A stretch of DNA of 55,718 nt from JADKIH01 sp043747595 (GCA_043747595.1 JAYTOX010000043.1:1-55718); one strand, 5' to 3'. Positions 45,271-54,842 are shown, numbered from the stretch's first letter. The notes: generated from the letters alone by a model not told the origin. Program-made: numbers and translations.

Positions 45271-46155
45271 CTACTTCGCAGCTACAGCACTCAACACTTC
45301 AGCCATCGTGATTCCGATTACAGCGGGCGAATCGACAACAGTGATTCCGCATTCGCGCATAATTTTCATTTTAGCTGCGGCGGTATCATCAGCTCCACCA
45401 ACAATAGCACCGGCATGACCCATACGACGGCCTGCAGGAGCTGTTTGTCCTGCGATAAATCCAACGACAGGTTTAGTCCCGTTTATTTTAATCCAACGAG
45501 CAGCTTCCGCTTCAAGTCCACCACCAATTTCACCGATCATAATTATTCCGTCGGTTTCAGGATCATTCATCAATAGCTCAACAGCTTCTTTCGTAGTAGT
45601 TCCAATAATTGGATCGCCACCGATACCGATAGCAGTTGAAATACCCAAACCTGCTTTCACAGCCTGATCGGCTGCTTCGTAAGTAAGCGTACCCGATTTA
45701 GAAACGATACCAATTCTTCCCGCTTTGAAAACGAATCCGGGCATAATACCCACTTTACATTCGCCGGCAGTAATAACACCCGGACAATTTGGTCCGATCA
45801 AGCGCGCTTTACGACCAAGTAAATATTCTTTTACCATAATCATATCTTTCACCGGAATACCTTCAGTGATTGTAACAATTAGTTCGATTCCGGCTTCAGC
45901 AGCTTCCATAATTGCATCAGCAGCGAAAGCCGGCGGAACAAAAATGATAGAAACATTAGCGCCGGTATTTTTCACAGCTTCATCAACAGTATTGAAAACT
46001 GGACGATCGAGATGAGTAGTCCCACCTTTTCCGGGAGTTACGCCTCCAACTACTTTCGTTCCGTATTCGATCATTTGAGTAGCGTGGAAAGTTCCTTCGC
46101 TCCCAGTGAAACCTTGGACGATAATTTTGCTGTTTTTATTTACCAGTACGCTCAT
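45271..46155 (-). CDS. sucD: succinate-CoA ligase, ADP-forming, alpha subunit
   Basis: This 294-aa protein is SucD, which with SucC interconverts succinyl-CoA and succinate with nucleotide phosphorylation in the TCA cycle. It opens MSVLVNKNSKIIVQGFTGSE, has the CoA-binding Rossmann fold GGVTPGKGGTTH, and MGHAGAIVGG near residue 245 carries the His that is phosphorylated. Length is normal. sucC is not adjacent in this window. The 3' flank is a heptamer-repeat tract and the bidirectional terminator. Confidence 0.96.
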   Translation of the reverse strand: MSVLVNKNSKIIVQGFTGSEGTFHATQMIEYGTKVVGGVTPGKGGTTHLDRPVFNTVDEAVKNTGANVSIIFVPPAFAADAIMEAAEAGIELIVTITEGIPVKDMIMVKEYLLGRKARLIGPNCPGVITAGECKVGIMPGFVFKAGRIGIVSKSGTLTYEAADQAVKAGLGISTAIGIGGDPIIGTTTKEAVELLMNDPETDGIIMIGEIGGGLEAEAARWIKINGTKPVVGFIAGQTAPAGRRMGHAGAIVGGADDTAAAKMKIMRECGITVVDSPAVIGITMAEVLSAVAAK

Positions 46156-46524
46156 TTTATGATGATTTTAAAGTAATTACTTAAGGGTGGCGAAATTAGC
46201 GTATTTAATTGAAAATCGTCGAATAATAGGAAATATTTTAAGCACAATTCCTCAATTAAAGAGCTTATTGTTGGCCTGCTAATTTAAATTAGCAATTTAA
46301 TAAGTACCCTGATAAAGAAATTGGTCAGATTTCATGTGCATAAAAGGAATTCTTTAACTTGACAATTAAGATTGGCCCACTAACCTACCTTAACCTCTAA
46401 TTTCAAAAATGAGAGATCTTATAATAATAAGAAATCATATACGCTGTATAATAAACAATCATCACCGTTTAAATATGAAGGTCTTTTTCTGTACATTTCA
46501 CTAGCTTATTTTTAATTCAGAAAG
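46156..46524. other. intergenic region between sucD and a T9SS gene
   Basis: This AT-rich stretch separates two divergent genes. I see no gene. TACATTTC at 46492-46499 is a one-mismatch -7 box placed 25 nt before the ATG at 46525. No convincing sucD promoter could be picked. Confidence 0.4.
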
Positions 46525-49500
46525 ATGAAAAAAAACTACCTTTTTTTATTTATGTTCATTATTGCTTTATCGTCCGAAGCTCAAAATTGTAACACTGATT
46601 CCATCGTTACTTTATTTCAAAGGGCCCGCGGCGATAATTTTTATACTTCTATTTCGACTTCTATATTCGATATTGTCAACGGTGTAGTCCCACCTTCTGC
46701 GACACCTTTTACAAGAAGGTATTTGAATTTGAATTCGAATCATGACACCCTTAATTATGTATTGACAAAAGGAACAGGTAGCGGCTATGAAAATTATATA
46801 AAAACAGATTTTACTTATGATCCGGTAACAAATTTAGTTCTTTCCCGAATGGAATATACAGGTGCCGGAAATAACTGGAGTGTAGTGAGGTCAGAAATTT
46901 GGAACTATAATTCGAATAATTTGATAACCGATTATACACAAACTGATACTACCGGAAATTTAAAAAGAATCATTTACTCTTATACAGGCAACCTTCGTCA
47001 GTCCATTCTTCATCAAATCGGCACAGGAACAAACTGGACAAATGATATTTTGTTTAATATTATTTATACGTCCGGAATGAGAGATTCACTCCTACTACAA
47101 AGATGGGATGCTATATCTTCGACATGGGTTGATAGTTTGGCAGCAAAGTATATTCTAACATTTGACTTCGCTGCTTCACTTTCAGATACAGTTTATCCCG
47201 GATCTAAAACAATTATAAATACCTTCACTTATGACACATTGGATTTGCTTCAAAGAAAGTATGATTCAGACAGTACATGGAATGGTTTATACGACAGCAA
47301 CGAAATACGCTATCAATATATTAATTCTCATCAGGTAGTCTCTGCCACTGTTGCAAAGCATAATGGTTGCGACAACGGAATACAGTACTTTTCGTATGAT
47401 CAATATGGTGTGCAGACAGGAGAGACACATTCGGGGCATTGTGGAATAGGAAGTGGAGGATCTAGTTCTGTTGTTTATGACAGCAGTTATAGAACCGTAC
47501 ATCAATCTTTAAATTACTGGAGTAGTGTTTCAGACCAAAATTATTACTGGGACTATTATTATTTTTCATCAGACTCAATAATTCTGAATTATATACCAAT
47601 TCAATCATTTGGAGGGATTGATGCCAGTCGTTGCGCTGGCGATTCAATTATGCCAAACCTAATCAGTGGTGGTGGCTGCGGACGTTTGTCTTATTTATGG
47701 TCGCCGTCGATAGGCTTGTCATCCGATACTTCTGCGCAACCGATTATACATTTAAGCAACGACACAATTGTTTATACTATTACTGTAAGCGATACAACTG
47801 GCCATTCAACTCAGTCAACATTTACAGCTTATCCGAGATTTTTTGTAACAGTTACCTTCGATACGACGGCCTGTCCGGGTTGTCCTGTTGTCTTATATGC
47901 TAGTACATCACTCAGCGCAACTTATGATTGGTACAGAAACGATACAATGATTTCCGGAACACACAATAATGCTTATACTGCAATCAACTCAGGCACCTAT
48001 TATGTAATAGCCAATACTTCACAATGCGCAATTCGATCGGACTCTATTGCTCTTACATTGTCAGGACTAACCAGAATAAATGGTAACGTTTTCTGGGACA
48101 GGGATTCTGATTGCACTTATACTTCTGCCGACACGTCAATAAATGGTTTTGGGTTTCGGCCATTACTGATTGGATTAACTACAACTAATTATCAAGCATT
48201 TATTTCTCCTGACTCAAGTGGTTACTACGATCTTCCGATTGATACTGGTACATTCGTTTTAAAATTATATAATCTCTCTGAATTATATTCGCCTTCTTGC
48301 TCAAGTTCTGATTCAATTGTGGTTCATATTCCAGCTTATGGTGACACTCTAGCTGGAAATAATTTTGCATTGAAAGGTGATACATCATGCAAAAGGTTAG
48401 AAGTAAGAATATCATCATCACAATTCCGGCCATGCCAGCCGGCCACAATTTCAGTATGGTATTTCAATGGCTCGATTACAGCTGAAAACAACGCAGCAAT
48501 AGATGTCACGATTCCTTCTGAACTGAATGTGACTTCTGCAACCCTGCCTTATATAATAAACGGAAATACTTATTCATTCAATTTGCCGTCATTACTACCA
48601 GGGGAAAGCGGTTCAATCACAATTTCCGCAGAGGTTTTTTGTAATACAAGATTGAACAATGCTACTCTTTGCATTGATGCAGAAATAAGTCCCAAGGATT
48701 TCTGCTCTTTACATCCCGACTCAACATGGGATGGAAGTAATATTCGAGTAAATTCTTATTGCGATAATGATTCAATGGTTTGTTTCACCATAGCTAATAA
48801 GTCGCTTCTATCGACCGGAAATATGAATTCTTCATCCACCTGGAGATTGTACAACGATAATCTCTTATTCAGCCAAGGGTCATTCATCCTAAATGCAAAT
48901 TCAGATACTGTTTTATGTTTTAATTCCGATGGAAGTACATACCGTCTTGAAGCAGACCGTACTCCAGGATCGCCGGGAGGAACTTATGTTAATTCAAGTA
49001 TAGAAAGATGTGGGCCTGATTCAAATAATTATTCGCTCCATCAAATACCACTTACTAACTTCAATAACACGTTGCCGTTTTATTATACTTATTGTCATAA
49101 AATATCTAATTCCTTCGATCCAAATATTAAATCAGTTCAACCTGAAGGCCTCGGACCAAGCTATTACATTCCAAGTGGTCAACGATTAAAATATAGAATA
49201 GATTTTCAGAACACAGGTACTGATACAGCAAACTATGTGGAAATTAATGATCAATTGAATATTTATTATAATAATAATATTTTTGATTTTTCATCAATAG
49301 AAATTGTTGGAACATCACATCCTTGTCACTATGAATACAACAATAATACGTTTACATGTAAATTTTTTAATATCAATCTTCCTGATAGTAGTGTAAACCA
49401 ATTAGCAAGTCATGGTTATGTGGAATTTACAATCAAAACTTTTCAAAACATAGCTAACGGAACATCATTTTTAAATAGGGCTCAAATAATTTTTGATTCA

Positions 49501-50286
49501 AACTCTCCGGTTCTAACACCATTTGTAAGAAACACTATTTGCAATATTGTTATTCCAAAAGTTGTTATCAGTGCCGATTCATCATTTTGTTTTGGACAAA
49601 CACTAAAATGCAAAGCAACTATTCAAAATGGAGGAACTTCACCTCTTCCCTATATACTATGGTTCAGGAATGGAACTCAATTAAGTTCAGGCTCTGGTCT
49701 TGATTCATTAATCTTTCCTAGTCTTCAATTTAATGATACGATCAGTTGCAAAGTGCAGAGTACTGCTCTATGTGCATATCCATTCTATGCTGAAAGCAAT
49801 AAATTAATATTTAACCAATATTCAATCCCAAAACCAACGATCACATTCAATTCACCCGATCTTATTTCAACATTAGCACCTTCATATCAATGGATTTACA
49901 ATCAAATTTGGATTTCGGGTGCTATATCTCAGACTTACGCGCCTATAAATAATGGAACTTACCGAGTACTAGTGACGGATAACAATGGATGCATCGCAGT
50001 ATCTGACCCGTATGTTTTTTTTAGCGTTGGTGTAAGTAAAAATAGTATCAACAACTTGGTTATTTATCCAAATCCCGCCTATGATTTTATCAATATTGAA
50101 TATGTTTCAACGATCACTTCAGTTCGAATCATGGATGCAATTGGAGAAATAGTGTATTCAGCTCGATCAAGTTCAAATTCAATTAGTGTGTTATTAAAGG
50201 ATATAAATCAGGGAAGGTATTTGATTGAAGTTTCAACTGCGGATGGTAAATTTTATCGGCCTTTGATAATTTTTAGAGATAAATAA
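46525..50286 (+). CDS. large T9SS-secreted protein with DUF7619-like domain
   Basis: This 1253-aa secreted protein has a signal peptide (KNYLFLFMFIIALSSEAQ). The N-terminal ~370 residues are RHS/YD-like strings of Asn, Tyr and Asp (for example NNLITDYTQTDTTGNL) without a firm family. Next are PKD/Ig-like repeats, a region like a cna-B/SdrD segment (INGNVFWDRDSDCTYTSADT), and a conserved region around SFDPNIKSVQPEG and LKYRIDFQNTGTDTANYVEI that I recognise as DUF7619. The C-terminus is a T9SS type A sorting domain (LVIYPNPAYDFINIEY to GRYLIEVSTADGKFYRPLII). A surface or extracellular role is expected; nothing specific can be said. Confidence 0.8.
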   Translation: MKKNYLFLFMFIIALSSEAQNCNTDSIVTLFQRARGDNFYTSISTSIFDIVNGVVPPSATPFTRRYLNLNSNHDTLNYVLTKGTGSGYENYIKTDFTYDPVTNLVLSRMEYTGAGNNWSVVRSEIWNYNSNNLITDYTQTDTTGNLKRIIYSYTGNLRQSILHQIGTGTNWTNDILFNIIYTSGMRDSLLLQRWDAISSTWVDSLAAKYILTFDFAASLSDTVYPGSKTIINTFTYDTLDLLQRKYDSDSTWNGLYDSNEIRYQYINSHQVVSATVAKHNGCDNGIQYFSYDQYGVQTGETHSGHCGIGSGGSSSVVYDSSYRTVHQSLNYWSSVSDQNYYWDYYYFSSDSIILNYIPIQSFGGIDASRCAGDSIMPNLISGGGCGRLSYLWSPSIGLSSDTSAQPIIHLSNDTIVYTITVSDTTGHSTQSTFTAYPRFFVTVTFDTTACPGCPVVLYASTSLSATYDWYRNDTMISGTHNNAYTAINSGTYYVIANTSQCAIRSDSIALTLSGLTRINGNVFWDRDSDCTYTSADTSINGFGFRPLLIGLTTTNYQAFISPDSSGYYDLPIDTGTFVLKLYNLSELYSPSCSSSDSIVVHIPAYGDTLAGNNFALKGDTSCKRLEVRISSSQFRPCQPATISVWYFNGSITAENNAAIDVTIPSELNVTSATLPYIINGNTYSFNLPSLLPGESGSITISAEVFCNTRLNNATLCIDAEISPKDFCSLHPDSTWDGSNIRVNSYCDNDSMVCFTIANKSLLSTGNMNSSSTWRLYNDNLLFSQGSFILNANSDTVLCFNSDGSTYRLEADRTPGSPGGTYVNSSIERCGPDSNNYSLHQIPLTNFNNTLPFYYTYCHKISNSFDPNIKSVQPEGLGPSYYIPSGQRLKYRIDFQNTGTDTANYVEINDQLNIYYNNNIFDFSSIEIVGTSHPCHYEYNNNTFTCKFFNINLPDSSVNQLASHGYVEFTIKTFQNIANGTSFLNRAQIIFDSNSPVLTPFVRNTICNIVIPKVVISADSSFCFGQTLKCKATIQNGGTSPLPYILWFRNGTQLSSGSGLDSLIFPSLQFNDTISCKVQSTALCAYPFYAESNKLIFNQYSIPKPTITFNSPDLISTLAPSYQWIYNQIWISGAISQTYAPINNGTYRVLVTDNNGCIAVSDPYVFFSVGVSKNSINNLVIYPNPAYDFINIEYVSTITSVRIMDAIGEIVYSARSSSNSISVLLKDINQGRYLIEVSTADGKFYRPLIIFRDK

Positions 50287-50634
50287 TAAAAACTTAGTGG
50301 AAAAGTGTATGCAATAGTTAGTTCGAAATTCAATATTTCATACTTTCATCTTACACTTGTCCTCCACTGTTTCCGTAAATAATAATGGTTTTACCAAATT
50401 TTCACCTTTGATAAAACATGTAACAGAAAACTGGTCTTTGAATTAAACCAACAACTTAATATAAAGTTAACCAGTCTATTTTAAAACATTTCACTTTAAA
50501 AATATAAATTGAGACAACATATTTTTACTTCGATGGAAAAACACGACCTTTCGCTGATTGCAAATGAATAGCAATTTACTCGCCATCAAAATCAAGACTA
50601 GTCAATTCCCAAAAATTAAAGAACCAAGTTAAAG
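50287..50634. other. intergenic region before mnmE
   Basis: No gene was found in these 348 nt. AGTGGA...AAGTGTA at ~50297-50310 is complementary to TACACTT...TCCACT at ~50352-50368, so a long imperfect stem could form after the upstream T9SS gene. No full-consensus promoter for mnmE was seen. Confidence 0.35.
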
Positions 50635-52023
50635 TTGAACCATTCAGAAACCATAGTCGCCTTAGCAACCGCACCCGGAATGGGAGCCATTGCAGTCATC
50701 CGACTCTCAGGCCCAAAGGCGATAGAAATTGCCGATTGCTTTTTTGTTGGGAAGAAGAAGGAAAAAAAAATAATCGATGCATCAACACATACGCTTCACT
50801 TTGGAGTGATTAAAGATGATGAGCAAATGATTGATGAAGTATTAGTCTCCATTTTTAAAGGGCCTCACTCCTACACCGGCGAAGATGTGATTGAAATTTC
50901 GTGTCACGGTTCAGTGTTTATCCAGCAGCAATTACTCAAGATCTGTCATAAGTATGGAGCACGTTATGCAGAGCCGGGCGAATTTACGTTACGCGCATTT
51001 TTAAATCGCAAGATGGATTTATCGCAAGCAGAAGCAGTAGCAGATTTAATAGCGAGCGATTCTGCAGGTGCACATCGATTAGCGATAGAACAAATGCGGG
51101 GCGGATTTTCAGATGAGATTGCTAAATTGAGAAATGAGTTAATTCATTTTGCGTCGTTGATCGAATTAGAATTAGATTTTGCCGAAGAAGATGTAGAGTT
51201 TGCCAGTAGAAAAGATTTGCAGTCGACAATTATTCGATTACAAAAATATCTTCAACAATTAATTGAGTCGTTCGACTATGGCAATGTAATTAAAAGTGGA
51301 GTGCCCGTAGTGATAGCCGGAAAACCGAATGTAGGTAAATCGACATTGTTGAATGTGTTGTTAAAAGACGATCGAGCAATAGTAAGTGAGATAGCAGGGA
51401 CTACGAGAGATACGATTGAAGAAGAGATTACCTTAGGCGGAATAAAATTTCGATTTATTGATACAGCGGGGATCAGAGAAACGCAAGATACGATTGAGAA
51501 AATAGGTGTTTCAAAAACTTTCGAGAAAATGAAACAGAGTCCGATAGTACTTTATTTATTTGACCTCCATGAAACAGGTGCAGGAGATTTAAGGAGAGAG
51601 ATGGATGAGATCAAGAGCGAACTTCACACAGCGATTCAGTTAATTCCGATAGGGAATAAAGCGGATAAGGAGAATAGTAAAATAATAGAAAAAGAATTTC
51701 ACGATTTTAAAAACATTCATTTTATTTCGGCGAAAGATAAAATCAATATAGATGAAATTATTCAGGTTTTGCTCGACTATGTGAATGAAGGAAAAATAGA
51801 GCAGCACAATACGATAGTAACGAATGCGCGACATGCAGAAGAGTTGAGAGAAACATCATCGGCCTTGGCACGAGCTTATGACGGATTAGAAAAAAAAGTA
51901 ACAAACGATTTCATTGCCGGCGATCTTCGTCTGGCTTTGCATCATTTGGGTATGATAACCGGAGAAATATCGACCGATGATTTGTTGGAGAATATATTTT
52001 CGAAGTTTTGTATTGGAAAGTGA
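50635..52023 (+). CDS. mnmE: tRNA uridine-5-carboxymethylaminomethyl(34) synthesis GTPase
   Basis: This 462-aa protein is MnmE, which with MnmG modifies the wobble uridine of several tRNAs. The N-terminal folate-binding domain opens ETIVALATAPGMGAIAVIRL. The inserted G domain shows GKPNVGKSTLL (G1), TTRDTIEE (G2), DTAGIRET (G3) and GNKADKEN (G4). The protein ends FSKFCIGK, the CxGK motif whose Cys is needed for modification. The start must be TTG at 50635: an in-frame TAA lies at 50617 and any ATG would cut into the first domain. Confidence 0.95.
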   Translation: MNHSETIVALATAPGMGAIAVIRLSGPKAIEIADCFFVGKKKEKKIIDASTHTLHFGVIKDDEQMIDEVLVSIFKGPHSYTGEDVIEISCHGSVFIQQQLLKICHKYGARYAEPGEFTLRAFLNRKMDLSQAEAVADLIASDSAGAHRLAIEQMRGGFSDEIAKLRNELIHFASLIELELDFAEEDVEFASRKDLQSTIIRLQKYLQQLIESFDYGNVIKSGVPVVIAGKPNVGKSTLLNVLLKDDRAIVSEIAGTTRDTIEEEITLGGIKFRFIDTAGIRETQDTIEKIGVSKTFEKMKQSPIVLYLFDLHETGAGDLRREMDEIKSELHTAIQLIPIGNKADKENSKIIEKEFHDFKNIHFISAKDKINIDEIIQVLLDYVNEGKIEQHNTIVTNARHAEELRETSSALARAYDGLEKKVTNDFIAGDLRLALHHLGMITGEISTDDLLENIFSKFCIGK

Positions 52024-52054
52024 CCGAGCAAAAGAAGCAAATACCAAACTCACA

Positions 52055-52160
52055 TTGCTCGGCAGAATGTTGTGTGAAAGCATGTGAGAAGGATCATTCA
52101 GCCGCACACAGGTGAATGAATTAATAGTACGTGCGCCTCTCTAAACATTTCGCTTTTAGG
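52055..52160. repeat. 106-bp dispersed repeat, copy A
   Basis: This stretch, beginning TTGCTCGGCAGAATG and ending TTTCGCTTTT plus GG, recurs at 54843-54948 with about five substitutions and no gap. CATTCA and TGAATG inside it form a 6-bp stem with a 12-nt loop. The loop's CACACA is complementary to an upstream TGTGTG, so a pseudoknot is possible. It lies just after mnmE and is followed within 6 nt by a heptamer tract. Confidence 0.85.
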
Positions 52161-52165
52161 CTGTT

Positions 52166-52242
52166 AATCATTCTTCATCAATCATTATTCATTATTCATT
52201 ATTCATTAATCATTATTCATTAATCATTCTTCCTTATTCACC
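52166..52242. repeat. heptamer-phase tandem repeat tract 5
   Basis: Eleven gapless 7-bp units, variants of ATTCATT and AATCATT. The tract begins 5 nt after copy A of the 106-bp repeat. Confidence 0.85.
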
Positions 52243-52352
52243 GCAATTAAAGAGCTATTAACGGAATTGATAGAGCTATTTTTTATTTATCCAATTTTAT
52301 TTATTACTCTTGGTTATCGTTCAATTTTTGTTCAGATATAATCTAAAGTGCT

Positions 52353-52526
52353 ATGAAAAATTTGCTTACCGATGCCACCGGACGAGTGTTATTGACAAAA
52401 AAAATAGAGCATCTTTCAACCAGCACTACTTTGGACATTAGTACTTTTCAAAACGGACTTTACCTAGTTCGAATTTATTCGAATGACGGCGTACTATTGA
52501 ATAACAAACTCATACTAACTAAATAA
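52353..52526 (+). pseudogene. orphan T9SS type A sorting-domain fragment
   Basis: This 57-residue frame reads as the second half of a T9SS C-terminal domain: LLTDATGRVLLTKKIE, then LDISTFQNGLYLVRIYSN and NNKLILTK at the stop. The usual YPNP start and all passenger sequence are missing, and an in-frame TAA at 52344 closes the frame. It is probably the remnant of a deleted secreted-protein gene. An ATG does precede it, so expression of a small protein cannot be excluded, but it lacks a signal peptide. It ends 3 nt before the next T9SS gene. Confidence 0.7.
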
Positions 52527-52529
52527 AAA

Positions 52530-53999
52530 ATGAGAAGGCTGATTTTTTTATTTTTGATTGTTTCCAATGGTTGCTTTGGTCAAGGTCTTTCAAATTTATG
52601 GTTAATGGGCTATTCATGTTGTTCAACCAACTTTGGAGGTTTGGACATGGATTTTAATTCAGGTTCATTGACGATGAATATTCATGATCGGTACATGGGA
52701 TTTACAGAAACGGTAGGTAGCATATCTAATTCAAATGGAGATCTCTTATTTTATTCCAATGGCATTTATGTAGCCAATGCGTTAGACGATACCATGCAAA
52801 ATGGAACGGGGCTGAATCCTAGTGCCTATACTAGTTCAATCATTGCTACACATGGACTAGCTATTCCGCAAGGAAATTTGGTGATTCCCTTTCCCGGCGA
52901 TTCTACCAAGTATTACCTCTTTCATGAAACAGACGACGACGATCACAGAACTAATGTCACGTTGTTTTTGTATTATTCCGTAATTGACATGCGACTTGAT
53001 GGTGGATTGGGAGCAGTAGTACAAAAAAATACGGTGCTCTTAAACGACAGTTTGGTAGGTGGCCGAATTACCGCTACCAAACACGCAAACGGACGCGACT
53101 GGTGGCTCTTTGTACACCAGTACAATACCTCGAAAGCCTTTACCTTTCTCATTACCCCACAAGGTATCTCTGCAGCTATTCAGCACGATTTGTATAACCC
53201 CCGTGGCATCTGGTATGGCCAAGCCTTGTTTTCACCACAAGGCGATAAGTTTGCTTATTATGAACCTTACAACGATTTAGATATTTTCGATTTCGACCGT
53301 TGCACTGGAACGTTCTCTCATTTTGTTCACATCAACATCAACGATTCTGCTTTTGCAGGTGGTGCTGCCTTTTCTCCTTCGGGCAGGTACTTATACATCT
53401 CAAGTGTTTATGAGATTTATCAATTTGATTTGCAAGCTACACCCATAGTCAGTTCTAAAACAACTGTAGGAGTATATGATAATTACCAAGAACAAGGTTT
53501 TTATCAAGCTTTTTACTTAGCTGCCTTAGCAACCGATGGAAAAATTTATATTAATTGTACTGACGGATCTAAATATTTTCACGTCATCAACGCACCAGAT
53601 AGTGCCGGCCTAGCGTGTAATTTTGTGCAGCGTGGCTTGCCGCTGCCTCGATGGGATGCTTTTACCATGCCGAATTATCCCAACTATTTTTTAGGTGCTG
53701 ATGCTAACTCGCTTTGCGATACACTCTCCACCGGCATCGCTTCTATCCAACCATCGGTAGCGGCATTTTCTGTTTTCCCCAATCCGGTACGCGATCAATT
53801 ATTTATTACCCACTCCTTAAAAGAACCGGTTCAACGCATCACCCTGGTGAACTCAATCGGTCAGGTGCAAGACTTACCTTTTACCACAATCAACAACGGT
53901 GAGTACTTGCAAATAGACTTTCACAATTTTTCCGCAGGCATTTATTACCTCCAACTCACTACGAAAACGCAAGTGGTGAGTAGGAAGGTGGTGAAGTAG
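52530..53999 (+). CDS. T9SS-secreted beta-propeller-like protein
   Basis: This 489-aa protein has a signal peptide (MRRLIFLFLIVSNGCFGQ) and a body of propeller-like blades with phrases such as SISNSNGDLLFYSNG, FSPQGDKFAYYEPYN and AAFSPSGRYLYISSVYEIYQ. The C-terminus is a T9SS type A sorting domain: AAFSVFPNPVRDQLFITHS, ending GIYYLQLTTKTQVVSRKVVK. It should be exported by the T9SS; function unknown. The last ten codons are part of heptamer tract 6. Confidence 0.82.
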   Translation: MRRLIFLFLIVSNGCFGQGLSNLWLMGYSCCSTNFGGLDMDFNSGSLTMNIHDRYMGFTETVGSISNSNGDLLFYSNGIYVANALDDTMQNGTGLNPSAYTSSIIATHGLAIPQGNLVIPFPGDSTKYYLFHETDDDDHRTNVTLFLYYSVIDMRLDGGLGAVVQKNTVLLNDSLVGGRITATKHANGRDWWLFVHQYNTSKAFTFLITPQGISAAIQHDLYNPRGIWYGQALFSPQGDKFAYYEPYNDLDIFDFDRCTGTFSHFVHININDSAFAGGAAFSPSGRYLYISSVYEIYQFDLQATPIVSSKTTVGVYDNYQEQGFYQAFYLAALATDGKIYINCTDGSKYFHVINAPDSAGLACNFVQRGLPLPRWDAFTMPNYPNYFLGADANSLCDTLSTGIASIQPSVAAFSVFPNPVRDQLFITHSLKEPVQRITLVNSIGQVQDLPFTTINNGEYLQIDFHNFSAGIYYLQLTTKTQVVSRKVVK

Positions 54000-54145
54000 G
54001 AAGTAAGAAGGATGAAGTAAGAAGGATGAAGGATGAAGGATGAAGGATGAAGGATGAAGTAAGAAGTAAGAAGTAAAAAGTAAAAAGTAAAAAGTAAAAA
54101 GTAAAAAAAAACAAATGAAAAGTAAGAAATGAAAAGTAAGAAAAA
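53971..54145. repeat. heptamer-phase tandem repeat tract 6, entering a CDS
   Basis: Twenty-five 7-bp units can be cut without a gap, from AAGTGGT and GAGTAGG inside the last codons of the upstream gene through TGAAGGA and AGAAGTA to AAAAGTA. The core from 54001 is very regular; the first four units and the last five are looser. Confidence 0.8.
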
Positions 54146-54176
54146 TGACACAGTTAATTGATCAATCTCATCTCAT

Positions 54177-54764
54177 ATGATGAACATAAAAAAATTAGTT
54201 GTTTTCATTCTTAGTTTACTCAGCTACTTCATAGGTAACGCTCAGAATACAGACACAACAAAAAAAATTACAATAGGTGCGAAAATATATTTTGATAATT
54301 CGGGCAACCCGGGATTAAATGTATATAAACTAGATGTAGTAAATTATGAAATCAATCTAACGAAGTCGATTTCAAACCATTTTGGAATACAAACTGGAAT
54401 CCATGTGGTGACTAAAGCTACAGTCTTAGAAGAGCTACCATTCTATTATCACTATTTTACGATTCCTATAGGTGTGAAATACCAGAATCGATTATTTTAT
54501 TCAATGGTTGGTGCTTATGTTGATATAAATTATAACCAATCTTCGAAAAAAACATATGAATTTTATAATCTTCCAAGTATCCCAAAATCAAATTATGGAT
54601 TTTATTATGGAATCGGTTTGGAGAAAGAAATAGATAGAAAAGTTAGTTTGAGTATTGATTTCAGAGAACTAGTCGATTTTGAATCCAAAGATAAAAAGCG
54701 TACAACTTGGAGGTTTGGTATGATAACTTACGGCTTTTCTTTTGGCGTAAACATTAAAATATAA
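54177..54764 (+). CDS. outer membrane beta-barrel protein, small porin-like
   Basis: This 195-aa protein has a signal peptide (KKLVVFILSLLSYFIGNAQ). It continues with alternating amphipathic strands, many ending in aromatic residues (YEINLTKSISNHFGIQTGIHV, FTIPIGVKYQNRLFYSMVGAYV, WRFGMITYGFSFGVNIKI), as in the PorT/outer-membrane-beta-barrel domain proteins of Bacteroidota. About eight strands are plausible. No ligand can be suggested. Two adjacent ATG codons (54177, 54180) could serve as start. Confidence 0.7.
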   Translation: MMNIKKLVVFILSLLSYFIGNAQNTDTTKKITIGAKIYFDNSGNPGLNVYKLDVVNYEINLTKSISNHFGIQTGIHVVTKATVLEELPFYYHYFTIPIGVKYQNRLFYSMVGAYVDINYNQSSKKTYEFYNLPSIPKSNYGFYYGIGLEKEIDRKVSLSIDFRELVDFESKDKKRTTWRFGMITYGFSFGVNIKI

Positions 54765-54769
54765 TTCTT

Positions 54770-54820
54770 ATGAAAATATATTTATTAATAATTATTTATG
54801 TTTTATATTCTGTTAGATAA
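54770..54820 (+). pseudogene. truncated signal-peptide stub
   Basis: ATG at 54770 opens a 16-residue frame, MKIYLLIIIYVLYSVR, closed by TAA. The same frame then reads IGQNNILLARQNVV before the next stop, so it looks like a signal peptide plus cleavage region. The gene body is absent and the 106-bp repeat copy B starts 22 nt later. It is probably a decayed gene start. Confidence 0.4.
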
Positions 54821-54842
54821 ATTGGACAGAATAACATACTTC

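Noticed and set aside
52055..52160. 106-bp repeat as group II intron domain V or a retron
   Set aside because: It contains a GTGAAAG-like stretch and a GTGCG word, but the domain V stem does not form and there is no reverse transcriptase nearby.
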